Below are positions 47,743 through 55,958 of a stretch of 64,000 nucleotides of DNA, in pieces (position 1 is the first letter of the stretch; each line of letters begins with the position of its first letter). Position numbers and translations under genes: made by a program. The stretch is from Brevibacillus centrosporus. Lineage in GTDB: Bacteria; Bacillota; Bacilli; Brevibacillales; Brevibacillaceae. The stretch covers positions 1-64,000 of the forward strand of contig NZ_RHHP01000028.1 in the NCBI RefSeq assembly GCF_003710815.1. Direction: 5' to 3'. The notes under the pieces are model-generated. The model saw only the letters and a list, made by a program, of their open reading frames with translations, made no database searches and was not told where the DNA came from.

Positions 47743-49155
47743 TTATGCCGTTTTTCCAGACTGGTTCGAATCCGCATGCGATAGCTTTTTCTTGTACTTG
47801 GCATAGTAGATCAGGGTGAGGAAAACCAGCCATGGAACTCCGATAATCCAGGAGACGTTCCAGAACTCGGTATCCAAGCCCATGGTAATCAAGATCGCGG
47901 CGATCAGTACGATCCCGATGATCTGCAGGACCGGAAACAACGGTGCACGGACAGGAAGCTTCTCTCCTCCATTTTGCTCCCATTGCTTGCGGAATTTCAA
48001 ATGCGACAAAAGCGTCAACAGCCAAACATACAAGGCACCGAACAAGGCAATTCCAAACAAGTAGTTATACGCCAACGGACTGATTTTGGAGATGAGAGCT
48101 GCGAGCGCCACACCAATGCTCGACAGCAGCAGGGCGTTGACCGGTGTGCCGTCCTTGTTCAGTTTGCCAAAAGACTCTGGTGCGTAGTTGCTGCGCGACA
48201 AGGAAAAGATCATCCGCGAAGTCATGTACAGATTGGTATTCATGCTGGACAAGGCTGCTGTCAGGACGACGAAGTTCATGATACCTGCTGCAGCGGATAT
48301 CCCGACGTGATCAAAAACGAGAACAAACGGGCTTTGGGCGATTTCCTTTGCACCTGCATGGATCCAAGGAACGACAGCGATCATGATTCCCATCGCGAGG
48401 AAGTAAAAGATGATCAAACGGACAACCATCGTACGCATCGCCCGAGGAACAGCCGAACGCGGGTCCTTGGCCTCCCCAGCCGTCACAGCGATGACTTCTA
48501 CCCCGACAAAGCTGAAGATCGCCATCAGCACCGCCATCCATACGCCGCCAAACCCGTGCGGCAAAAATCCGTCATGCTTGGTAAAGTTTTCAAAGCCGAC
48601 TGCTGGTGTCCCGATCCCCAGCACGACCGCGATACCGAAAATGATGAAAGCAATAATAGCTACTACCTTGATCATAGCGAACCAATACTCAATGCTGCCG
48701 AAGTTCTCAACCGAACGAGAATTGACGTAGAGCAATGCCGCACCAAATCCGAGGGTCCAGACCCATACCGGAATGTCAGGAAACCAGTATGTCATGTAGA
48801 TGCCGACCGCGACCGCTTCTCCGCCTACCGCAATGACCTGCGCGGCCCAGTACGTCCAGCGAGAGGTAAAGCCTGCCCAGCCGCCCAAATACTTTTCTGC
48901 ATAGACCCCGAAGGATCCAGCAGTCGGATGGGCGACAGCCATTTCCGAGAGAGAGAACATCATGATCACGGCGATAAACGCTGCAATCACATAGCTGAGG
49001 ATGACTCCCGGCCCTGCGTAGCTGATTGCGATGGCACTCCCCATAAACAGCCCGGTTCCAATCGCTCCCCCGAGCCCGATCATCGTCAGCTGACTTTTGG
49101 TTAATCCTCGGTGTAGACCTGATTCACGTTCGAGAAAGTTGTCCTTATCCTTCAT
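47743..49155 (-). CDS. Amino acid permease (APC superfamily, AAT type)
   Basis: The 470-residue transporter has 12 predicted membrane segments. MIGLGGAIGTGLFMGSAIAI and YWFAMIKVVAIIAFI-type motifs are characteristic of the AAT/GabP branch. The start at 49155 has GGGGGG upstream; the long in-frame extension to 49287 overlaps yitT and lacks a start. It is last in an operon with the class V aminotransferase and yitT. A paralogue lies at 62468-63874. Substrate unknown. Confidence 0.9.
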   Translation of the reverse strand: MKDKDNFLERESGLHRGLTKSQLTMIGLGGAIGTGLFMGSAIAISYAGPGVILSYVIAAFIAVIMMFSLSEMAVAHPTAGSFGVYAEKYLGGWAGFTSRWTYWAAQVIAVGGEAVAVGIYMTYWFPDIPVWVWTLGFGAALLYVNSRSVENFGSIEYWFAMIKVVAIIAFIIFGIAVVLGIGTPAVGFENFTKHDGFLPHGFGGVWMAVLMAIFSFVGVEVIAVTAGEAKDPRSAVPRAMRTMVVRLIIFYFLAMGIMIAVVPWIHAGAKEIAQSPFVLVFDHVGISAAAGIMNFVVLTAALSSMNTNLYMTSRMIFSLSRSNYAPESFGKLNKDGTPVNALLLSSIGVALAALISKISPLAYNYLFGIALFGALYVWLLTLLSHLKFRKQWEQNGGEKLPVRAPLFPVLQIIGIVLIAAILITMGLDTEFWNVSWIIGVPWLVFLTLIYYAKYKKKLSHADSNQSGKTA

Positions 49156-49198
49156 ACAGTTGCCCCCCGTCATGACTTTCGATTTCAAATATTGCGAA

Positions 49199-49834
49199 TT
49201 AACCTGTCGTACCTGCCTCGGCCTGCTGTTCACCACGGTTTCGCTGCCCCCATACCATGAACACGTCGACCGCTTTTCCTGCGACAATCAAAGAGAGAAG
49301 CGTAAAAATCGAGTGCAGCGCATCCGATACCAGCCAGGAAGCGATAACGATCAGGGCGTTCATGGCGATCATCATTTTGCCGATCGTAGCGGCTGGCCAA
49401 ATCTTGTTCAGAACCACGCAAGCGATATCGACACCGCCTGTCGTTCCACCGGCACGTAGGACCAATGCAATCCCCGCCCCACTGACTATGCCCCCGAGCA
49501 GCACTCCTGCCAGCGGCTGATGCCAACCGGGAAGGAAAGAAAATACCCATAAGAACAGCGACAAACTCACCATACCGACCAAGCTGTTGACGACAAATTT
49601 GCGCCCGACGAATCGGTAACCTAGCAGAAATAGCGGTACATTTAGCAAGAAGTAAATCAGTCCGAGGGAGATCGGGAGAAAGTAGCCGAGCAAAACAGCT
49701 ACTCCCCCCAAGCCTGGAGCTGTGATTTCATTGGGCTGCATGAATAGGTAGTACGCGAGCGCCACCAATGCGGTACCCGCCAAAATCATGCTCCATTCCT
49801 TCCCGAGCGATTTTACGAGGGACGCGTTGTTCAT
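49199..49834 (-). CDS. yitT: YitT family membrane protein
   Basis: The 211-residue protein has five or six hydrophobic segments and the YitT motifs PNEITAPGLGGVAVLL and RAGGTTGGVDIACVVLNK. It lacks the C-terminal DUF2179 domain of longer members. Function is unknown. It overlaps the upstream aminotransferase by 4 bp (ATGA type). Confidence 0.88.
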   Translation of the reverse strand: MNNASLVKSLGKEWSMILAGTALVALAYYLFMQPNEITAPGLGGVAVLLGYFLPISLGLIYFLLNVPLFLLGYRFVGRKFVVNSLVGMVSLSLFLWVFSFLPGWHQPLAGVLLGGIVSGAGIALVLRAGGTTGGVDIACVVLNKIWPAATIGKMMIAMNALIVIASWLVSDALHSIFTLLSLIVAGKAVDVFMVWGQRNRGEQQAEAGTTG

Positions 49835-50880
49835 CGATTCCCAAGAGCAGCCAACGCGTCGATCGCTGCCTTTACTTCTTGCTCTGTGTTGTAGAAGTGC
49901 GGAGCGATCCGAATCACATCGTTGCGAGCCGAGACCAGGATTCCTTTTTCTTTGAGAATGGCTTCCGCTTTGGAGGCTTGCGGAATGTAGATGGCCGTGT
50001 TGGCTGCCTTTTGGCTCAAATCGAGAGGGCTCATCACCCCCAGCCCTTTTTCCTGCGCGTAGGCAATCGCCGTACGGGACAGGCTTTGCAGATAAGCTTC
50101 AATCCGGTCTACCCCGATTTCGTTTAGCATGCCGATGCTTGCCGCCGCCGCGTAGCCATTGATCATCGGAGGGGTCCCCGTCTCAAAGCGACGTGCTGCC
50201 TGGGCAAAATCCAGTTGCTTGATGTCAAACGCAAACGGGCTGACACGCCCGAACCAGCCTGTTACGACTGGCGTAAGCTTTTCCGCTACCTCTTTGCGGA
50301 CATACAAGAAAGCAATCCCCGGGATTCCCAGCATGTACTTTTGGACGCCCGCTGCCAGAAAATCAATGTCCATCGCTTTTACGTCAATCTGCACGCTTCC
50401 CGCAGACTGATAGGCGTCTACGAACAGATACGAGCCTTTTTTATGGACGATCTGGGCGATTTGCTTGACATCCTGCTTGAAGCCGTTGTAATACGATACG
50501 TGGGGAATCGACGTAATCAGGGTCTGTTCATTCACCGACTCGCTGTAGTACGCTAGCGGTATAACAGAATCTGCCGATGGAAGAAACTGCACCTGTGCGC
50601 CTCGTTTCTGCTGGGCCAGCCACACGTGACCGATGCTGGGAAAATCCATTTCGGTCGTGACGATCTGATTGCGTTCCCCCGAGAAGTCCAGGGCAGTAGC
50701 AACAGAAGAGGCACAGTCTGAAACAGAGGACAGCACCGCGATCTCTTCCGGAGAAGCGTTGATCAGTCGGGCGAACTGTCCTTTGGCTTCCTCCACCTTA
50801 TCCATCCACAGATTCCAGTCCATCCCGGTGTAGCGCAAGGTGTCCACATAAGCCCGATGAAGGAGCTGGAGAGAAGGCAC
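49831..50880 (-). CDS. Class V aminotransferase (cysteine desulfurase-like), possibly lacking its N-terminus
   Basis: The 349-residue PLP enzyme contains SSVSDCASSVATALDF, the PLP-Asp/His region LFVDAYQSAGSVQ, the lysine region AAGVQKYMLG and the C-terminal AAIDALAALGN. Class V proteins usually begin 20-25 residues earlier with an Asn/Asp-rich YLD/N-A motif. Here the GTG start enters directly at PSLQLLHRAYVDT. Upstream the frame continues into unrelated sequence (HLFILDGVQAAIFRED) to a stop at about 50956. The GTG has only a weak AGAGG site nearby. An N-terminal truncation by deletion is possible. It begins an operon with yitT and the permease. Confidence 0.8.
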   Translation of the reverse strand: MPSLQLLHRAYVDTLRYTGMDWNLWMDKVEEAKGQFARLINASPEEIAVLSSVSDCASSVATALDFSGERNQIVTTEMDFPSIGHVWLAQQKRGAQVQFLPSADSVIPLAYYSESVNEQTLITSIPHVSYYNGFKQDVKQIAQIVHKKGSYLFVDAYQSAGSVQIDVKAMDIDFLAAGVQKYMLGIPGIAFLYVRKEVAEKLTPVVTGWFGRVSPFAFDIKQLDFAQAARRFETGTPPMINGYAAAASIGMLNEIGVDRIEAYLQSLSRTAIAYAQEKGLGVMSPLDLSQKAANTAIYIPQASKAEAILKEKGILVSARNDVIRIAPHFYNTEQEVKAAIDALAALGNR

Positions 50881-51070
50881 ATCCTCTCTAAAAATGGCGG
50901 CTTGTACACCATCGAGGATGAAGAGATGCTGTACCGCTCCGTCTTGGATGGCCTATCGATGTAATACCTTCACGATACAGGAAGAGCTCGACCGGAATCA
51001 GTAAAGCACTTTACACTTTTCGCATTTCGCGCCAAATTTCTGACTATGAATATGGGGAGAAAAAGGAGGC
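50881..51070 (+). other. Coding-like scraps next to the aminotransferase
   Basis: A plus-strand frame reading NGGLYTIEDEEMLYRSVLDG stops at about 50973, and a second frame follows (RYRKSSTGISKALYTFRISR). They look protein-like but have no start. This may be the tail of a gene lost in a deletion. I recognise no family. Confidence 0.25.
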
Positions 51071-51077
51071 TTGCTGG

Positions 51078-51257
51078 ATGAAGCTATGGGTATTTTTGAT
51101 CCTAGTGTTCGGTGGACTCTTGCTGTTTGGGGGCGCTTACGAGTTCTTTTCGCGGAGAAAACGAAAGGTACGGCTGACTCCCGATAAGTACGAACAAACC
51201 TACACGGAGCAGCTGCTGCAGGACACGCGGGATTCCATAAACAGGACGGACAGTTAA
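51078..51257 (+). CDS. 59-residue single-span membrane protein
   Basis: The ATG follows a strong AAAAAGGAGG site at about 8 nt. One transmembrane segment (VFLILVFGGLLLFGGAYEFF) is followed by a basic stretch (SRRKRKVRL) and a hydrophilic helical tail ending in TDS. The positive-inside rule puts the tail in the cytoplasm. No family is recognised. It is in a plus-strand pocket among minus-strand genes. Confidence 0.6.
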   Translation: MKLWVFLILVFGGLLLFGGAYEFFSRRKRKVRLTPDKYEQTYTEQLLQDTRDSINRTDS

Positions 51258-51270
51258 GCATGCCTGCCGA

Positions 51271-51307
51271 CAAAAAAAAGAATGCCTCTACCTAGAGAGA
51301 GACATTC
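51271..51307 (-). terminator. Terminator after the lipoprotein gene
   Basis: On the minus strand GAATG-CTCT...AGAG-CATTC is followed by eight T residues. It overlaps the last codons of the lipoprotein gene at 51288. It can also end the plus-strand 59-residue gene. Confidence 0.8.
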
Positions 51308-51785
51308 CAAAAGAAATATTATCGAAATCATCTGGGCCGAGCGCATAGGACACCCGTACCCCATGCGCGTTTTTGATGGCAAAGGCGACTTGGTGGAGAT
51401 ATCCATCCCAGGATGCATCCAGATCCCCGTTCTTGGCAATCTGTCCTGCTGCTTCCGCGTTGTCCCAAATGCTGATAAAGGTGGCCTTTGGGTAGTCACG
51501 CATCACCTGATTGACAATGCGAAGTGCCAATATTTTTCGTTCCAGCTCCTGACCTTTTGGCGGCAGACTGGAATAGACGATAAACTCGTCTGGCTTGGCA
51601 GCTTTGTTCTCTACGAAGATGGAAATGTCATCGGAGGAAAGATATTTTTCCACTCGTGCTTCCACGGACGAAACGGTTTTTTCTTTTTCATGCGGCTCTC
51701 CATGCGTCTTTACATCCGCGCATCCTGACAATATCATCAGGAGGATCAGAGCAAGAGCCACGCTGGCTTTTCCTTTGCCCACCAA
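51288..51785 (-). CDS. Lipoprotein of unknown function
   Basis: The 165-residue protein has a lipoprotein signal with lipobox LMILSGC. The mature part is a small alpha/beta domain with no recognised family. GGGGAA precedes the start. It stands alone, with a strong terminator. Confidence 0.7.
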   Translation of the reverse strand: MVGKGKASVALALILLMILSGCADVKTHGEPHEKEKTVSSVEARVEKYLSSDDISIFVENKAAKPDEFIVYSSLPPKGQELERKILALRIVNQVMRDYPKATFISIWDNAEAAGQIAKNGDLDASWDGYLHQVAFAIKNAHGVRVSYALGPDDFDNISFGMSLSR

Positions 51786-51909
51786 TTATTCCCCTTTTCT
51801 TTTTTATCGGCTTATAAAATTCCATATTTTCCTGATAATTCCTTCTTTCCGATTGATTTACTTGTCCAACTCCATTTGTCCAAGCTAGCCAGCCCCTTCA
51901 CGATGACAA

Positions 51910-52305
51910 TTAATGGAACCCTTCTCGCCGAAAACGAACAGAGCCAGTTCCCCCTGAGGACTTGGCTCTGTTTCCCTTATCTTTTCTTTGATTTTCTACT
52001 GCTTTTGACGCTGCGGCGCTTCTTCCCTTTTTTCCAGTGCCAGCTGCTCGCTTTTTCTTCCCTTTTCCTTTTTGATTGCTTTTCGCACTCTTATTGTAAG
52101 CGACGGAGCCAGGTCCTCCGCCAACTGCATGCTGCTGCTTCGTATTCAGGCTTTCAATGGCGGCATTGGTTCCGCCAGTACTGTCCGTTCCCCCGCCGCC
52201 TGCCACTTGGGTAGCCGAATTGTTGCCATTCAGTGGGGATTTAACAACCATGCGTTTATTTCCTTTTTGAAAAATCACTGTCAGCTTGTCATCCGAACGT
52301 GCCAT
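51910..52305 (-). CDS. Basic low-complexity protein
   Basis: The likely start is ATG 52305 (MARSDDKLTVIFQKGNKRMV), with AAGGATGAAGG before it. A short N-terminal domain is followed by a Gly/Ser/Lys/Ala-rich tail (KGKGKKKRAAGTGKKGRSAA). Composition suggests nucleic-acid binding. The last 20 or so codons run through a terminator-like hairpin (51939-51975), so the natural stop may have been lost. Confidence 0.55.
   Translation of the reverse strand: MARSDDKLTVIFQKGNKRMVVKSPLNGNNSATQVAGGGGTDSTGGTNAAIESLNTKQQHAVGGGPGSVAYNKSAKSNQKGKGKKKRAAGTGKKGRSAAASKAVENQRKDKGNRAKSSGGTGSVRFRREGFH
51939..51975 (-). terminator. Hairpin inside the 3' end of the basic protein gene
   Basis: AACAGAGCCA and TGGCTCTGTT form a 10-bp stem. 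On the minus strand CGTTTTCGG follows, a weak T-run. Confidence 0.45.
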
Positions 52306-52851
52306 ATCGCCTTCATCCTTTTTTCTCGGACTTATCCTATAGCCAATGCATGCGGCGGACAAATTGTGTGGGACCGTGTGACGCCTCGGCAAAAATATGC
52401 CAACGCCACGCTGCAGCCCGGTTCAATCGAGTTTTGGTCGTCCTCAAAAAGATTTGAGATGTGCGTGTATATAAAAACGAGAATGGACCATAATAAAGTC
52501 ATCGAGCTCGGTGGTGTGTTATTCAAACAGGCTTTAGTCTTCTAGGAGGCGATGTGCCATGGATGATTTACACGATCACCCAGCGAGTAAGGGAAAACCG
52601 TTCACTGCAATAGACTTCTAGCTTCATTACGGAGGTAGATGCGTCGCACGTGATTATCGGTAACACCCTAAAACCTAACGAGCTCGATGAATACCGTCAC
52701 CTTTATGGTGGCGGTTATTTACATTCGGAAAACGGAGAAAAAAGCTCCGGTTCGTAGGGCCACCTCACTGGGGTCATTCCAATCGAAAAAACATACGATC
52801 TCGCCGTGTGCCATGCGGTGCTGCTGCATCTGTCCGAACCTGTGCGCCTGC
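52306..52851. other. Gap with gene scraps, no intact gene
   Basis: About 545 bp without a complete gene. On the plus strand short frames look coding: MDDLHDHPASKGKPFTAIDF (52560-52622, behind GGAGG) and, frame-shifted, EVDASHVIIGNTLKPNELDE ending near 52759. A CCGTCACC/GGTGGCGG hairpin lies at 52690-52710. On the minus strand a frame next to fdrA reads HRFGQMQQHRMAHGEIVCFF. These look like remains of genes cut by deletions. Confidence 0.4.
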
Positions 52852-53580
52852 TCACATAACACCCACTGGATCTTCGTTTGCGCCAAAGCCCAGGATGAAG
52901 TCCATCAGGATGACGCCAACAGAAGGATCCTTCGCTTCCTGCAGGAATCTGGCAATACGGGAGGACGGGTCGATCATCGGATGCGGTTTGCCGTTCGTAA
53001 AGTCATCATCGCCCATATCCAGGAAGGTGTGCGCCTTGCTCTCATGCAGGTTTTTCAGCTTGTAATCCGGGTTCTTCTGGATGTTGCTGTATACGTCTTC
53101 AAACGTTTCCATCGCGATGTACATCGCCTCATCGCACAAGGTACAGCCGCAGAACAGTCCACGCACGTATTTTTGCTCAGGAGTCAGCTTGGCGCGGACT
53201 TCTTCAATCAGCGGCCAGTTCAGAGCGCGCTTGTTGATTTCATCTTCGTTTGCTCCTGCCAAAACCACGGCTTTGAGAGCCGCTTCCTTCGAGGTTTTCG
53301 CGAAATGCGCGCCTGCCGCGAGGACCGCTTCTTCTTTACCACCGATGAAGTACACGACTACTGGCTTTTTGCAGTCTTTCACTTGTGCCAGCACTTTTTC
53401 TTCCACGCTTGGTGCTGGAGGCTTGGAGATCAGCACGATGACTTTTGTCGCTTCATCCTCGTCCAACGCTTTGATTCCATCCAGCATCATGATGCCGCCT
53501 ACTTGCTCGCTCAGATCGCGACCGCCTGTACCGATCAGCTGGGTGATCCCGCCGCCGAAGTCGTGAATGCGTACGCTCAC
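52852..53580 (-). pseudogene. fdrA: FdrA/AllF C-terminal part, split off by a stop codon and truncated
   Basis: This 242-codon frame continues the FdrA protein after a TAG at 53583-53581. It contains the CoA-ligase-like domain (IHDFGGGITQLIGTGGRDLS, VIVLISKPPAPS, CGCTLCDEAMYIAME). A GTG directly after the TAG gives a formal start, but no ribosome binding site is present. The C-terminus stops at GFGANEDPVGV, well short of the usual FdrA end (family length about 510-555). So both the junction and the end are damaged. Confidence 0.8.
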
Positions 53581-54195
53581 CTATTGGCTGCCTGTTCCCG
53601 AAGCAGCTACGATCCCGATGCTTCCTTTGCGAACGGCATTTCCGAAGCACAGGGCTACGTTTCCGATAATCGCAGTACCGCAGTCAGGTCCCATCATCAA
53701 GAGGCCTTTTTCGTGCGCGTATTGCTTCAAAGAAATTTCTTCCTCGATGCTGACGTTGTCGCTAAACAGCATGACGTGCAGGTCGTTTTCCAATGCCTTG
53801 CGCGCTTCTCTCGCGGCAAACGCACCGTTCACGGAGATGATGGCGAGGTTTGCTTCCGGGATGCTTTTGGCAGCCGAGTCGATGGTTGCATACTTGATCT
53901 CGCTCGCGCCTTTGGTTACGCCTTTCTTGGCGAAAAGCTCCTCGATGCCAGCGAAAGCGTCGTCGCAAAGCTCGTCCGTCTCTGCTTTCACAACGATCAT
54001 CAGATCACTGCTTTTCGCCTCTTCGATTTCTGGAATCAAAAGTCCGACGTTGCGCAGGACTTCCTTGTTCATTTCCGTACCCATCGCGATAACCGCTTGT
54101 TCCACACCTGGAAGCTGGTTCGCTTTTGTCGACAAGGACATCAGCGACACGGAATCAAAATAGGTACTCTTCTTGATCACGACTTTGATAGACAT
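53581..54195 (-). pseudogene. fdrA: FdrA/AllF N-terminal part (nonsense mutation)
   Basis: The 204-residue frame matches the start of FdrA, a succinyl-CoA-synthetase-alpha-like protein. FdrA (AllF) with AllG and AllH is part of the oxamate carbamoyltransferase of allantoin breakdown in E. coli. The frame reads VAASGTGSQ and then TAG, where the family has Glu (…GTGTQE in E. coli). One base change from GAG or GAA to TAG explains it. The next codons continue FdrA in the same frame. A nearby gene for AllH is present; AllG is missing. Confidence 0.82.
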
Positions 54196-55082
54196 ACGTT
54201 ACCTCCCGTTTCTAATTGGAGCATGAGTCCGCTGACCAGCCCCATCGTCAGATCTGTACCCGACGACGAGCCGATGCTGAGCACTTTGTCCAAAGAGCGA
54301 ATGACGTCTTCGACCGTTCCCTCGATGGCGGCTTGGAGCAGACTTACGATCGATTCTCTTACCTGGCCGACCGCTGCTTTTTTGAGCATCATGTAACTGA
54401 TTTCGTTCGTTCGCTGGCGTGTAGCGAGGGCAAGCTTTTCGAAAAATGGGTATGGCAAACAGCACGGAGCGTTCGGCAGATGATAGACGCTAAACAATCC
54501 CGCAAGATAATCGTCTCCTGATGGCGTCAATCCAGGTCCGAGCCCCACGAGCCCAATCGCGAGCTCGCATGCCTCGGACCACCTGCCAAGAGCCAGCGAC
54601 TGATACAGCTGACTCGTTCTCGCACCCAAGAGCGCCGAGACTTCTGCTTCAAAAACATTGGCTGGCGATGACGTCTTTTTCAAACCGCCCGGCTTTCCAT
54701 GAGCGGCTACGTACTCCTTTATGACAGCAACATGCTCCCGCAGCTTCTGATCCTTTTCCGGATAAACCGGGAGCCTGCATTCCCATTGCTTGGCCTGCTG
54801 CCAGGTTAACGCCAGTGCCTGACCGATGAACAACGCACCGTCTCTCACAAACACTGGGTCGTCCACCGCTACTCCCAGGTTTTGAAAGCGCTTTCGATCC
54901 GTCACTAGCGTATTTGGCCCGTTATCCAGCTCCACACAGGCGATCGTGAACAGCTCTTCCTTCTCTCTGCAATGCAGGTTGATCGTCCTGTCAAAAAGGC
55001 TGTGAACAGACCCGCTAAACACGCCACTGGCGACTTGATTCAGAAAATCGGCATCACTCGACAATGCTTGAGCTTGTATCAC
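54177..55082 (-). CDS. DUF2877 protein (AllH/YlbF-like)
   Basis: The 301-residue protein matches the DUF2877 family, AllH (YlbF) in E. coli, with the signature LGPGLTPSGDDYLAGLFS. It would be the third subunit of oxamate carbamoyltransferase. It overlaps fdrA by 19 bp and follows the ankyrin gene by 6 bp, so the three form one operon. Function is probably lost with FdrA, though the gene itself looks intact. Confidence 0.82.
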   Translation of the reverse strand: MIQAQALSSDADFLNQVASGVFSGSVHSLFDRTINLHCREKEELFTIACVELDNGPNTLVTDRKRFQNLGVAVDDPVFVRDGALFIGQALALTWQQAKQWECRLPVYPEKDQKLREHVAVIKEYVAAHGKPGGLKKTSSPANVFEAEVSALLGARTSQLYQSLALGRWSEACELAIGLVGLGPGLTPSGDDYLAGLFSVYHLPNAPCCLPYPFFEKLALATRQRTNEISYMMLKKAAVGQVRESIVSLLQAAIEGTVEDVIRSLDKVLSIGSSSGTDLTMGLVSGLMLQLETGGNVCLSKS

Positions 55083-55088
55083 GCTCGT

Positions 55089-55697
55089 TTAGTACGCCCC
55101 GGCATCGAGCAGGATTTGCTCGATTTCCTTGAAGCCTTTTTGTCTTGCCAGCGTAAGTGGTGTGACGCCGTATTTGTCCACCATATTCACGTTTACTCCG
55201 TGTTCGATGAGCAGCTTGATGATCGTCTGCTGTCTCTCACCGCCGTCATTCAAAATGATCGCTTCGATGAGCGGTGTCCAACCGACAAAATTGGTATGGT
55301 TCACATTGATGTCAGTGGTGGTGAGGAGCTCACGCACGATTTCCACATGACCTTTTTCGCAAGCAGGGGTAATCCCTACGCCGCCGAAGCGAGTCAACAG
55401 CTCGAGGTTCGTACCTGCTTTGACCATCAGCTTCACAAGCTCCAATTTGCCGTTGATGCAGCCGTACAGGAACGGATTGAAGCAGGTTTCATCCTGCAGA
55501 TCAATATCTGCCCCAGCCTCGATCAAATACTCGACTGCGTTGTAGTGATCGTTCATCGCCGCCAGCAAAATTGCGGTTCTTTTCTGCTTGTTTCGCGCAT
55601 TGATATCGACGCCTTGCGCTACGTAATTTTGGAGTGCTGCGATATTGCCCTCGCTCGCTGCTGCAAGGAACGATTGTACGAGTTGATTATCAGCCAT
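55089..55697 (-). CDS. Ankyrin repeat protein
   Basis: The 202-residue protein consists of about five ankyrin repeats (GNIAALQNYVAQGVDINARN, KQKRTAILLAAMNDHYNAVE, YGVTPLTLARQKGFKE). It is a protein-binding scaffold and first gene of the fdrA-allH operon. It may hold the enzyme subunits together or control them. Ankyrin genes are seen next to fdrA in other bacilli, which is context only. Confidence 0.85.
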   Translation of the reverse strand: MADNQLVQSFLAAASEGNIAALQNYVAQGVDINARNKQKRTAILLAAMNDHYNAVEYLIEAGADIDLQDETCFNPFLYGCINGKLELVKLMVKAGTNLELLTRFGGVGITPACEKGHVEIVRELLTTTDINVNHTNFVGWTPLIEAIILNDGGERQQTIIKLLIEHGVNVNMVDKYGVTPLTLARQKGFKEIEQILLDAGAY

Positions 55698-55900
55698 GTT
55701 GTACCTCCTGCTATCCTAGTCAGCCTATCAAAAAGAACAGATTGCACAATCAAATCCCTATGATATAGTTGACTGGTATAAAACGCCGCCTACCGTAGAT
55801 AGACGGGTGAAATAGCGGGTATGAAACCCCTGCAGCCTTATTGTAGGCAGGATCCACTCTGTCGTCATTGTGTATCGAAACTAAAAAAGAATCGGCTTCG

Positions 55901-55917
55901 TTGTGCACAATGCACAA
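55901..55917 (+). promoter_or_regulatory. Palindrome TTGTGCACAATGCACAA upstream of pucR-type gene
   Basis: A perfect inverted repeat (7-bp arms TTGTGCA/TGCACAA, 3-bp centre) 42 bp before the GTG start. It lies between two divergent genes and is a candidate operator for the regulator. Confidence 0.5.
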
Positions 55918-55958
55918 TTCTTATTCCTAGCAGCCTACTTGGAAAGGAGTGCCACCAA

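Noticed and set aside
48410-49104. Long plus-strand frames antisense to the amino acid permease
   Set aside because: Compositionally biased (Arg, Asp, His), overlapping a clear transporter; rejected as a gene.
52687-54396. A 569-codon open frame on the plus strand
   Set aside because: It is antisense to the FdrA and DUF2877 genes, has low-quality composition (many Arg, Cys, His, Phe) and no ribosome binding site. It is a shadow of those minus-strand genes.
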